The notes under the pieces: generated by a model
Database searches by the model: none
Told to the model about the DNA's origin: nothing
What the model saw: only the letters and a program-made list of their open reading frames with translations
Source of the DNA: UBA1181 sp963654355
GTDB taxonomy: Bacteria; Bacteroidota; Bacteroidia; Bacteroidales; Paludibacteraceae
NCBI GenBank assembly: GCA_963654355.1
Contig: CAVKBM010000074.1
Coordinates: 1-9,469, forward strand
DNA: 9,469 bases
Reading direction: 5' to 3'
Position numbers and translations under genes: made by a program
Part shown: positions 1 through 8,100 of the stretch, piece by piece
How the letters are laid out: each line of letters starts with the position of its first letter
How positions within the stretch are numbered: position 1 is the stretch's first letter

Positions 1-2481
1 GAGATACACAATAACACCCACGACCAAACATAAGACCAACAAATACATCAGATATGCCCATCCCGTTTGCCAAAACGTCGGCTCCACAACAATCCTTATT
101 GCTCGTTCATTCTCGCACCAAATTCCTTCACTGTTCGTTGATTTTACAACGAAACGATACTCTCCATTTGGAAGATTCGTGTATGACGCAAGACGCTGCG
201 AACCTACATAATTCCACTCCGTTTCAAACGGTTCTAACTTGTAGGCATATCGTATATTATCAGGGAAACGAAAATCTAATGCAGCATATTCAACAGAAAA
301 GACAGATTGATTGGGTTTCAGCGTTATCTCTTTCAAATAATTGATATTTTCATACTCATTTGTGTTTCCCTTTTGATACTCTTTATTAAACAAAAGGAAC
401 CGTGTGAATACGATGTTCGGACTATAATCGTCTGTTATAATGTCGGTCGGAGAGAATGAATAGAAGCCTCTACTTGTAGAAGCCACCAAGTCGCCCGAAT
501 AACGGCGAACCAAAGCTCTTCCTGCAAAGACATCGGCTCGAAATCCTCTAAACTGACCAAAAGACTCTGTAGTAAATTGTATGGGATCAAACTTGACTAT
601 CGATTCTTCCGTCAAAATCCACAAATTTCGCTGAGTGTCATCTGTGATACCCAACAACAAATCTGAGGGGAACGAGGAATTCTGCCTGCTAAATGAAAGG
701 AATGACGGTGTCTGAAACAAAACGAACCCATTACTATCATCCAACTTGAAGAGTCCTCCACCATACGAAGCCAACCATATATTATTTTTCTGATCCTGAA
801 ATATGTCGTAGATACAACTATTGGTCAGAGTAGTATTCTCTGTGTTGTAGAAAAGGAAACGAACTTGCTCGGGCGACTCAAAATCGGTGGAGAGCAACAT
901 CAATCCTTCGCTTGACCCTACCCAAAGATTGCCCAAATGGTCTTCCATCAGGGCGTGAGATTGTTCTACGGTTGGAGGATAGAGATCTTTGAAGTCGTTT
1001 TCTTTATGAATGAAACGATAGCCATTCGGAGTCTCTTGCAGATAGTGTAGACCGCCATTGAGCGCAGTCAACCACAAGTGTCCTTTCGAATCCTCCAATA
1101 TATCGGTAAACTGATATGACAACGGAGTATAGCGTTCTGAAACAGGTGTACAATTCGTCACCTTGAACTTCGCAACAGAAACAGGCTCTAAACGGATGAC
1201 GGAACATCGAGTTGCCAACCAAACTCTTCCTTCTCGATCTTGATACATCACAGAGACAACGCAAAAATTTGAAGGATTCTTGCTGACATTTCCATCCTCA
1301 TCAATGAAACCAATTAGGTTTTCTTTCTCATCGTACATGCGAAGACAACCATCTTTCGTTGCCACCCAAAGCCTTCGCTCATTGTCTTCCATAATTGACG
1401 AAATGTCATTGCTTCTTCGTTGATCGCTCTGCTTATCGCATAACGTCTGCCGAAACGACTCATTGAACGACACAATTTTTTCAATTCCCGCATTATGCGT
1501 CGTACTCCACAATACACCCATTGTGTCGCGAAGCACCATCAAATCATCCTCCTTGTTAGACGACCGAGAACTCTCCTCCTTTATCACCTTGTCATTAGTG
1601 AGATTCAAAACAAAACGTAGTCCTTTTGCAGTCTCCACTGCGTATGAAGAGGCATCCACACGACTTACAGAAATCAAGTCATCCTCTGTTGGCAAAGAAA
1701 TGTTCGTCTCCCTCCTATGGGTTTTGTCATATTTATGTATCTCGCCATTTGAGCATGCAAAAATCAACTCGTTATCCGTTTCCAACATCTCGTAGACAGA
1801 ACGGTTGCGTGTTCCAAACAGCTTATAATAGACCATTGTACTGTCACCATCGTCAATCGTCCAAACGCCATAATCACTCAAAATCCATAGTCGATGATTA
1901 GAGTCTCGCACCACATCACGCACATCACACCCACTCTGCCGATCCGAAGACTCACAATATCTCTTCAACCGCACATTCGATGTCGAATCTATCATAATAC
2001 GAATAGCGCCTTCGTCATTCGCACCCATCAACCATATCTCATTCTCTGTAATCTGTCGCCAACGAAGAGTCATAAAATAGTTCTGCCCTTTATTCTCCTC
2101 CGCAGATGGATACAAGTTGAACACCTCAGTCTTCGGATCAAAACGTAAAACCTGACCAATATCATTCAACAACCATAAGCAACCACTTCCATCTTTTTTC
2201 AAAGAAAGAAATTGGTTACTCACACTTCTCTTCAACTCTTTCGAACTGGCTTTGAAGTTTTTAAATTCATATCCGTCAAATCGGCTCAACCCATCCTTCG
2301 ACACCAACCACAGAAAACCATCCGCATCCTTCAACATATCCTTGACAGAATTCTGCGACAATCCATCTTGCACCGTATATGTACTCGTATGAGTCGACCA
2401 CTGAGCATTCGCACATACAGCTATCATCTGTATGCACAAACACACTATCAACGCCTTCATTTGCAATATTTTGTTCCTCAT
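1..2481 (-). CDS. Two-component regulator propeller sensor (probable HTCS), C-terminus beyond window
   Basis: The frame is open without a stop for 827 codons to the window edge, so only the N-terminal sensor half is seen. Residues 1-26 are a signal peptide (hydrophobic 10-23, cleavage likely after ANA). About 14 Reg_prop-type blades follow, with hallmarks such as DGFLWLVSKDGLSRFDG (52-70), RDSNHRLW (192-199), ERRLWVATKDG (368-378), HLGNLWVGSSEG (515-526) and KNNIWLASYGGGLF (566-579); this fits two seven-bladed propellers. Residues about 688-805 form a Y_Y_Y domain (NLPNGEYRFVV; PTFWQTGWAYL), and a transmembrane helix starts near 808. In this family the propellers sense a periplasmic ligand and the signal crosses the inner membrane to a histidine kinase, often fused to a receiver and AraC-type HTH. 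That output is inferred, not seen; a kinase without HTH is possible. It is the last visible gene of an operon, 14 bp after the apbE stop. Confidence 0.92.
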   Translation of the reverse strand, partial: MRNKILQMKALIVCLCIQMIAVCANAQWSTHTSTYTVQDGLSQNSVKDMLKDADGFLWLVSKDGLSRFDGYEFKNFKASSKELKRSVSNQFLSLKKDGSGCLWLLNDIGQVLRFDPKTEVFNLYPSAEENKGQNYFMTLRWRQITENEIWLMGANDEGAIRIMIDSTSNVRLKRYCESSDRQSGCDVRDVVRDSNHRLWILSDYGVWTIDDGDSTMVYYKLFGTRNRSVYEMLETDNELIFACSNGEIHKYDKTHRRETNISLPTEDDLISVSRVDASSYAVETAKGLRFVLNLTNDKVIKEESSRSSNKEDDLMVLRDTMGVLWSTTHNAGIEKIVSFNESFRQTLCDKQSDQRRSNDISSIMEDNERRLWVATKDGCLRMYDEKENLIGFIDEDGNVSKNPSNFCVVSVMYQDREGRVWLATRCSVIRLEPVSVAKFKVTNCTPVSERYTPLSYQFTDILEDSKGHLWLTALNGGLHYLQETPNGYRFIHKENDFKDLYPPTVEQSHALMEDHLGNLWVGSSEGLMLLSTDFESPEQVRFLFYNTENTTLTNSCIYDIFQDQKNNIWLASYGGGLFKLDDSNGFVLFQTPSFLSFSRQNSSFPSDLLLGITDDTQRNLWILTEESIVKFDPIQFTTESFGQFRGFRADVFAGRALVRRYSGDLVASTSRGFYSFSPTDIITDDYSPNIVFTRFLLFNKEYQKGNTNEYENINYLKEITLKPNQSVFSVEYAALDFRFPDNIRYAYKLEPFETEWNYVGSQRLASYTNLPNGEYRFVVKSTNSEGIWCENERAIRIVVEPTFWQTGWAYLMYLLVLCLVVGVIVYL

Positions 2482-2489
2482 ACGGCACA

Positions 2490-2494
2490 CCTTC
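2490..2494 (-). promoter_or_regulatory. Ribosome binding site of the propeller sensor gene
   Basis: On the minus strand GAAGG lies 8 nt before the ATG at 2481, within the 14-bp gap after the apbE stop codon. It supports 2481 as the start. The alternative in-frame ATG at 2460 (residue 8) would still leave a shorter signal peptide, but its nearest purine-rich site (GAGG) is about 15 nt away. Confidence 0.5.
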
Positions 2495-2495
2495 G

Positions 2496-3527
2496 CTATT
2501 CATACTCTTCAACCACCATCTCACTAAAATGTCCTGTCCCGACTGTATGCAAATGGTTGTCCACACTATCTGCATAAATGAAATAGGTAGACATTTCGGG
2601 ATGCTTGGAAGCAACAGACATAGCACTATCCAACCCCATCACCATAAACGCTGTGGCATACGCATCTGCCGTCATACAATCGGGCATAATCACTGTAGCA
2701 CTCAGCAAAGAATGGTTGACAGGCCAGCCTGTGGCAGGATCAATGGTATGCGAAATCTTTATTCCATCAATATGATAGAAACGGCGATAATTGCCTGACG
2801 TGGCCATACCACAATCAGTCAACCGAATGACCGCCTGCATGTCTGGTTGATCTACAGAATTCCCTTCATAGGGTTTCGTCACACCAATTGACCACTTTTC
2901 TCCTTTTGTATTCAATCCCTGCACAACAATCTCCCCCCCTATCTCAACCATAAAATTCTCCGACCCACACGCTCTCAGATAATTCGCGACACAATCAGAA
3001 GAAAAACCTTTTGCTATGGCAGAAGCATCCAGCATCGTCTTGGAATTTTCTTTAACAATCTTCCCATCTACCAAATGCAATCTGCGAAAACCTACTGTTG
3101 TCATAATAGAATCAATCATTCCTTCCGTAATAGAATCGCTGCGTTCAAAACCAAACCCCCAGAGGTTCACCAACGGTGCAACCGTCATATCAAACGCACC
3201 ATGTGTTTCATCAGAAACATACTGCGCCGTCTGGTAAACTTTTATGAACAGGGAATCTAATGTTACAGAATCTACATTTTGATTAATCTTCGAAATAGTC
3301 GAAGTCGGCACATAGACAGACAATGAATTATTAATTGCTGCGAAAACAGAGTCTAATCCAATCTGCGTCACCTCGTTGTTCCTCCCTTCTGAATACGTTA
3401 TGTGATAATAGGTGCCAAATATTTCTCCTTGAAAACTTTTATATTCTCCACCTGATTTCTCGTTTCTACCACAAGAAGCGAAGCACAAAACTATCAACAG
3501 AACTGCAATATATTTAGTTTGTTTCAT
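2496..3527 (-). CDS. apbE: FAD:protein FMN transferase, ApbE family lipoprotein
   Basis: ApbE enzymes cleave FAD and attach FMN covalently to a Ser/Thr of extracytosolic proteins such as RnfG, NqrC and flavinylated reductases, using Mg. The 343 residues are full length. Residues 1-18 are a lipoprotein signal peptide with lipobox FASC and lipidated Cys19, which places the enzyme on the periplasmic side of a membrane. Family motifs occur in order: GTYYHITY (38-45), GAFDMTVAPLVNLWGFG (110-126), LDASAIAKGFSSD (166-178), FMVEIGGE (192-199), SHTIDPATGWP (259-269) and TADAYATAF (286-294). The last holds the metal-ligand pair Asp288/Thr292, with the same spacing as in characterised family members. 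The gene follows the porin by 55 bp with no clear promoter between, and precedes the sensor by 14 bp, so co-transcription is likely. The sequence looks catalytically intact. No FMN_bind or other acceptor protein is visible in the window, so its substrate is unknown. Confidence 0.95.
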   Translation of the reverse strand: MKQTKYIAVLLIVLCFASCGRNEKSGGEYKSFQGEIFGTYYHITYSEGRNNEVTQIGLDSVFAAINNSLSVYVPTSTISKINQNVDSVTLDSLFIKVYQTAQYVSDETHGAFDMTVAPLVNLWGFGFERSDSITEGMIDSIMTTVGFRRLHLVDGKIVKENSKTMLDASAIAKGFSSDCVANYLRACGSENFMVEIGGEIVVQGLNTKGEKWSIGVTKPYEGNSVDQPDMQAVIRLTDCGMATSGNYRRFYHIDGIKISHTIDPATGWPVNHSLLSATVIMPDCMTADAYATAFMVMGLDSAMSVASKHPEMSTYFIYADSVDNHLHTVGTGHFSEMVVEEYE

Positions 3528-3582
3528 ACGACACTTTTATTTCTTTCCTTCTGGATTCACTAAAATTATCATCTAAACCGAC

Positions 3583-4968
3583 CTAGAAATGTAACATCAT
3601 CACCGCTACTACTCGATGGTTCTTCACCCAATGTGTATTTTCAACGGTTGAACGAAAAACATCCTTAGAATCTTCCCATTTTCCATACGATGTCGCCGTC
3701 ATTTCATATTCCACACCAAACGAAAAATGTTTTAAATTGTAACACAACATCGGCGAGACACGATAAGCCCCTGCTATGTTTTTATAACCAAACATATATA
3801 CCTGTGATGATAGATAAGGGGATGATGATAGATGATGGTCTATTCCAAAATTCTTCATATACCCTCCGAAAACACCCACCTGCCACTTCGTTCCATAGAC
3901 CAAATTCAACCACGAAGTCCACGTTTTAACATCATAGTAGTAACGAGTGTTGCTTAGCTTATCATCAATTTCGGCATATCCACTCAGCAATAGCAAATGT
4001 GACATATTACCCCCATATATAGATTTCGCCCTGACTCTAAACTTTCCATTCGGCGTAACATACTGGAGATAGGCATTCCAAGCCATTGACATGTATATTC
4101 TATCAGTGATATAGGTGCAGCTATCTACAGACATCTCATAATCTCGTGGCTTAAGGGTCGTCATCTCCGCACCGACACCAAACAAGAATCCTTCATTCTT
4201 CAACTCCAATCCTAAATAGGCTTCCGGCACCTTCGCATTCGTCTGATACTTCGGACTACTTCCGTCTGGTCCGACAGAGGCATACTGAAACTGATAGATC
4301 GCCGAGGCAAAGGCCCTAAACTCCGTACCTCTATTTCCAAACGTCTTTGCATCTATGCGAATCTGCGGACTTCGATTAAAAGGCTGAAACGGACTACCCG
4401 TTGCCAAACTTTGCACCTCTGGCACAACAGTTCCAAACATCGGATGCCACGTCTGTCCCACTAAGAAAGACCATTTCTCCCAGTCCATCTTCACAAAGGC
4501 CTGACGAATACGAAGCATCGTCGTACTCCCCGAATAACCTGCGAAATCCGTCTCCACTTGAGCCATCAACTGAGACCTAAGAATAGGGATATTAGAATAT
4601 ACCTTCACCCCTATTCGCGTCGCAATGCTTAAAAATCTAGACGACGAGACATCATTCAAATCCTCTCCTAAAGCATTCAAATCTCTGTCTTTCGGAATCA
4701 CATAGAATAACCCCGACGCTGTTTCAAAATTTTCACGCGAGTCGTAATAGAAATCATTCCGAACGAAACCGTATGGCACGATTTTCACTGCTTTCGTATT
4801 TACCTCAAAGGGGTGTTCCTTATCCCACGCCTTAGTTTCTTTGTTCTCATCTCCTTTAAGAGAATCAACTACCATTGAAGAGTCGGCTGCCTGAACACTA
4901 CTCAAACCAGACAACAAACAAAAAAACGCCACGCAACCGAAGAGAAGAGTTTTTCTCATAAAAAACAT
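3583..4968 (-). CDS. Outer-membrane beta-barrel porin, DcaP-like
   Basis: This 461-residue protein has a Sec signal peptide (hydrophobic 8-24, cleavage likely after VQA at 27) and then an acidic linker. A chain of alternating polar/hydrophobic strands begins at PYGFVRNDFYYDSR (65-78) and ends in MMLHF, a terminal Phe typical of outer-membrane barrels. The segment at residues 136-179 (AQVETDF, then MLRIRQAFVKM, then VGQTWHPMFG) resembles DcaP-family porins (the R-x-R-x-A-[FY]-V strand followed by GQTW). Assignment to that family is by eye; a more general porin call is safe. Role: passive passage of small solutes, substrate not inferable. The start at 4968 was chosen because a -7 box lies about 27 bp upstream; residue 4 is an alternative Met (4959) that gives MRKTLLFG. 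No Shine-Dalgarno site is evident. It is the first gene of the operon with apbE and the sensor. Confidence 0.82.
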   Translation of the reverse strand: MFFMRKTLLFGCVAFFCLLSGLSSVQAADSSMVVDSLKGDENKETKAWDKEHPFEVNTKAVKIVPYGFVRNDFYYDSRENFETASGLFYVIPKDRDLNALGEDLNDVSSSRFLSIATRIGVKVYSNIPILRSQLMAQVETDFAGYSGSTTMLRIRQAFVKMDWEKWSFLVGQTWHPMFGTVVPEVQSLATGSPFQPFNRSPQIRIDAKTFGNRGTEFRAFASAIYQFQYASVGPDGSSPKYQTNAKVPEAYLGLELKNEGFLFGVGAEMTTLKPRDYEMSVDSCTYITDRIYMSMAWNAYLQYVTPNGKFRVRAKSIYGGNMSHLLLLSGYAEIDDKLSNTRYYYDVKTWTSWLNLVYGTKWQVGVFGGYMKNFGIDHHLSSSPYLSSQVYMFGYKNIAGAYRVSPMLCYNLKHFSFGVEYEMTATSYGKWEDSKDVFRSTVENTHWVKNHRVVAVMMLHF

Positions 4969-4994
4969 TAATTGACAAAATAAACAATTAGGCG

Positions 4995-5025
4995 CAAAGT
5001 TATAAAAATTAGAGACTTGTTTAAA
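4995..5025 (-). promoter_or_regulatory. Promoter of the porin-apbE-sensor operon
   Basis: On the minus strand TAACTTTG (5002-4995) matches the Bacteroidetes -7 consensus TAnnTTTG. A TTTA (5025-5022) lies 19 nt upstream as a one-mismatch -33 element (consensus TTTG). The predicted start of transcription is near 4989, giving a leader of about 20 nt before the porin ATG. No experimental support is available. Confidence 0.6.
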
Positions 5026-5043
5026 CTGCTTTCTCTCATTTCC

Positions 5044-5098
5044 CTCAAAGTCTTGAATTTATAATTCGTTCATAAGTCATGCGTCAAACTCAAAGTCT
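5044..5098. repeat. Direct repeat pair in the divergent promoter region
   Basis: The 10-mer CTCAAAGTCT occurs at 5044-5053 and again, identically, at 5089-5098, 45 bp apart from start to start (about four helical turns). The second copy occupies the position where the -33 element of the rightward promoter should lie. The first lies upstream of the leftward promoter. This layout suggests a regulator binding to both sites, but it is inference from position alone. Confidence 0.45.
5055..5067. repeat. Short palindrome GAATT-tat-AATTC
   Basis: A perfect 5-bp inverted repeat with a 3-bp centre lies between the two divergent promoters, just after the first CTCAAAGTCT copy. It is AT-rich and short, so it may be chance; it could also be half of a regulator site. 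Confidence 0.25.
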
Positions 5099-5114
5099 AA
5101 CTACAGATTTTACA

Positions 5115-5122
5115 TACCTTTG
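5115..5122 (+). promoter_or_regulatory. -7 box of the promoter for the AlbA_2 protein gene
   Basis: TACCTTTG is a perfect match to the Bacteroidetes TAnnTTTG box and is identical to the box of the tRNA promoter at 9369-9376. No TTG or TTTG is found 18-22 nt upstream, where CTCAAAGTCT lies instead. The promoter may therefore depend on an activator or be weak. The implied leader before the ATG at 5199 is about 70 nt. Confidence 0.6.
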
Positions 5123-5148
5123 TAACATACAAATTTAGCTGCCTCTTA

Positions 5149-5164
5149 GAAATACAAGTATTTC
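5149..5164 (+). promoter_or_regulatory. Inverted repeat in the leader of the AlbA_2 protein gene
   Basis: GAAATAC (5149-5155) and GTATTTC (5158-5164) are perfect inverted copies around a 2-nt centre. A second GAAATA follows at 5167-5172. The site lies inside the predicted transcript, about 27-42 bp after the -7 box and 35-50 bp before the start codon. It could be an operator for repression or a small RNA hairpin (6-bp stem, 4-nt loop). Confidence 0.4.
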
Positions 5165-5198
5165 CTGAAATAAGAAAACACTAATATATTTATATTTT

Positions 5199-8100
5199 AT
5201 GCAAACAATCCAATATCAAAAAGGTAAGTTTTACTCACTACCGATTCTAAGTATCAAGGATGAAGGTAAAAGTTCATTCTTTATCGTAAATGCCAATGAT
5301 TTCGATTACGCTATCAAGATGTTTGAGTTTCAGCGAACAAACGAAAAAATGAGATCTCTTGCCACCCTCCCCTGTATGGTGAAAGACGTCCATGGCGACG
5401 AAATCGTTTTTGTCCAAAATATCGCTGAAATGACCAAAGAAATATACCCGGATGGACATATATTCACTTTCGTCATCACAAAATCAACGCCATCGCCTTT
5501 CCAAGGCGTACTATATTACGAGGTTTGGGACCAAGACAATGGAGTTCCATTTCGAATCAAATGTAAAGAAAGACTTAAAATTCATCAACCGATTGAATGT
5601 AAGATAGCAAGACCTTCACAAAACAAAATCATTCTTGAACCACAAAAAAACAATGTATCTATTGCTGTCCATAGTTGTATCTCTCTTCACGAACTCCTAT
5701 CCAACTGCAATATAAACGATAATCTCGCCCATTACCTAAAACTAATATTTTACTCTCTTCAGAATTTCGACGAGGCTCGCAAATACTTGGACCAAGGAAA
5801 TCCTATTTGGGTGATCAAAGCACTTTTATCTGTTCCTGATGCCGAAAGCTGGATAAACATAAAAAACTCCGACATTCCTCCAATTTTAGAAGTTTACAAA
5901 AATATATGCCTCTACATAATTGAAGACTCCAACTATCTGAATCAATTCGAGATAAAAAAGAAATCTTTTCAAAATAACATTGAGGATAAGATTTGGATGG
6001 CAGAAATAAGTTCAAAATGCATTGACTTAATTGTACAAAACAAACATAAAGAGGAAATTGACCTCATTTTCAAGAAAATACAAACATCTGGACACCTCTA
6101 CAATTTCAAAGAGAAGATTTGGACCCTCATCACCATTCTTATGATGGATCCTCATATTTTAGACGAGAAAATCGACGATATTCTAAACATTATAGAAAAC
6201 CAAGATAGAACAAAAAGAGATAGCTACATCAATCAAATCTTCCGTAGCATGCTCGAAGTCTATATCAACAGAAACAGAAGTAAGACAAACCGCTTAGCTG
6301 CCGTCGAGAACGACCAAAGTGTGCAGTTGCTTAACAAGATGATTCGCTCAATCTCCTACTTCATTCTTCTTTCTGACAAAAATGAAGACAACTGCCAACT
6401 CTTCAAGGCTATGCTCTTCCACTATTTGGCTTTCATTCGCGGAAAAGACGCACTCGGAAACACAAAAAAAACATTGGAGCTGTCTGAATCTCTAATCGAA
6501 CGCGCCTTTACAACTCTTTTGGAGCCAGAAGACGACATACAGGAAATTGCTTGGGGTAAAAATTTCTACAAAACAGAGATGTTAGCCTACCAACTCACCT
6601 CTTCAAAACCTAAAAGCATCACATTCTCTGCAAAATCATTCATCACAGAAAATACAAGATTCTCTGTCAGCCCTAACGGAATCACACTTTCCAGAACCAT
6701 CACCTCTGGGAAAGAGAGAAACGTTCTCCCGTCAAATGTCTTTGATTGGCATAACATCCAAATATTTTTGGAATCTGCAAACAAATATAGCATTGATAAA
6801 AAATCAAAATTCAAAACATGGCAAGTGTTTTGGGATAATGTAGAGGCTGCCCTCTTTGCTCCTAAAGAGGCAATCAACAAATCTACTATAAAAAAAAGAC
6901 TTCCCGACATAGGAGAAGATACCACCGTCCGAATTCTTCATAAAGATAGCAATAACGAGCATCCCTACCGTTTCTATTGCAAGATTGAGCATCCTGAACA
7001 TGAGGGCTACGGTTGGATTGACTACTATCAGAAAGGTGGCTCCATCGGACTCTTCCACTACAACCCAGATTTGGAACTCGATTCTTTCTACAATGATGGT
7101 AAGCCTATGCTTCTCAACGTTCGTGTCAACTCTCTAAGTAGTCCTAACGATGAAAATAGGACTTGCACTTTCGATGCCCTTTCTAAGATAGACAACTGCG
7201 TCCAAGAGAACGTCAATTACAACGACACTTTTAACTGTAGGATAATTTTCGAAACCGAAAGCAAAGGAACATTCCTCGCTATCACAGAATTCGGGTTTGG
7301 TGTCTTCGTATCTGAAGAGACAAAGGAAGAAGATGTCCAACTTGAAGCAAACTTCTGCGTAAAAGTCCGTATTGAAAACGTCTCTAATCCAGCTAAAATA
7401 CAAGGTATTGTCATTGGTTATGCTGACGAAGAGGTTGACATAAAATACTCAGCCGAATCGTTATTGGCGACCTACTGCAACGACAACCTCTACGAAGAGA
7501 CTCCAGAAGAGATGGAAGAGGAGGCCATGGCTGTGGCAGAAGAACAGTTTGACGAGGAGAGTATCCGCGAAATTGTTAACATCTTCTCCCATAAGGCTGT
7601 ACTAGAGGAAAACAACGTCACCGCCTACTCTTTCCTCTCTATCGCTCGTATTCTCTCACGCATGATTGAGAATGACGATTTGAAAGATTATATTGATTTA
7701 AACAGAAAGACGGTTGCCATCCGCGAATTCTACAAAGAAAACGGCAAGGTTGAAGAGTGCGAAATTGAAAACATCTGCAAAGAATACGAGGACATTGCAG
7801 AGCAGTCTCCTTACCCAATGCAACGTCTCGCAGAAATTCGTATCGTCAACTGGTTTGGCAAACAAGAGAAAAATGATATGCTATGGAGCATTATCAACAA
7901 TCAAGAGTATAATCCAATATTGAAGAAATTAGCTCGTTTAGCTCTCTCTTATAACATGTCTGAAGGATTTGGATTCCAAAATCAAGAACAAATCATCAAC
8001 AACAAAATGAAGAGCCTGCTGAACATCAACGTTGATCTTCCAAAAATCTACTCTTTTGGAGAAGAAGACCAACTGACCGAGTTTAAGACCTCTATTGTAT

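Noticed and set aside
54..2798. Several short plus-strand and minus-strand frames of 60-140 codons across the left 2.8 kb.
   Set aside because: They overlap the long sensor and apbE frames, have no promoter or family signal, and read as low-complexity out-of-frame translations.
3528..3582. Separate promoter or terminator between the porin and apbE genes.
   Set aside because: No TAnnTTTG box on the minus strand and no stable inverted repeat is seen in the 55-bp gap, so a shared transcript is the simpler reading.
4518..4550. SGSTT in the porin (residues 146-150) as a possible ApbE flavinylation motif.
   Set aside because: The acceptor motif normally has Ala (SGAT/SGAS). The segment also lies just before a predicted barrel strand shared with DcaP-type porins, so the resemblance is most likely chance.
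6686..6721. Walker A-like SGKE near residues 507-510 of the AlbA_2 protein.
   Set aside because: The glycine five residues before GK is absent and no hydrophobic strand or Walker B partner is seen. The protein should not be called an ATPase on this basis.
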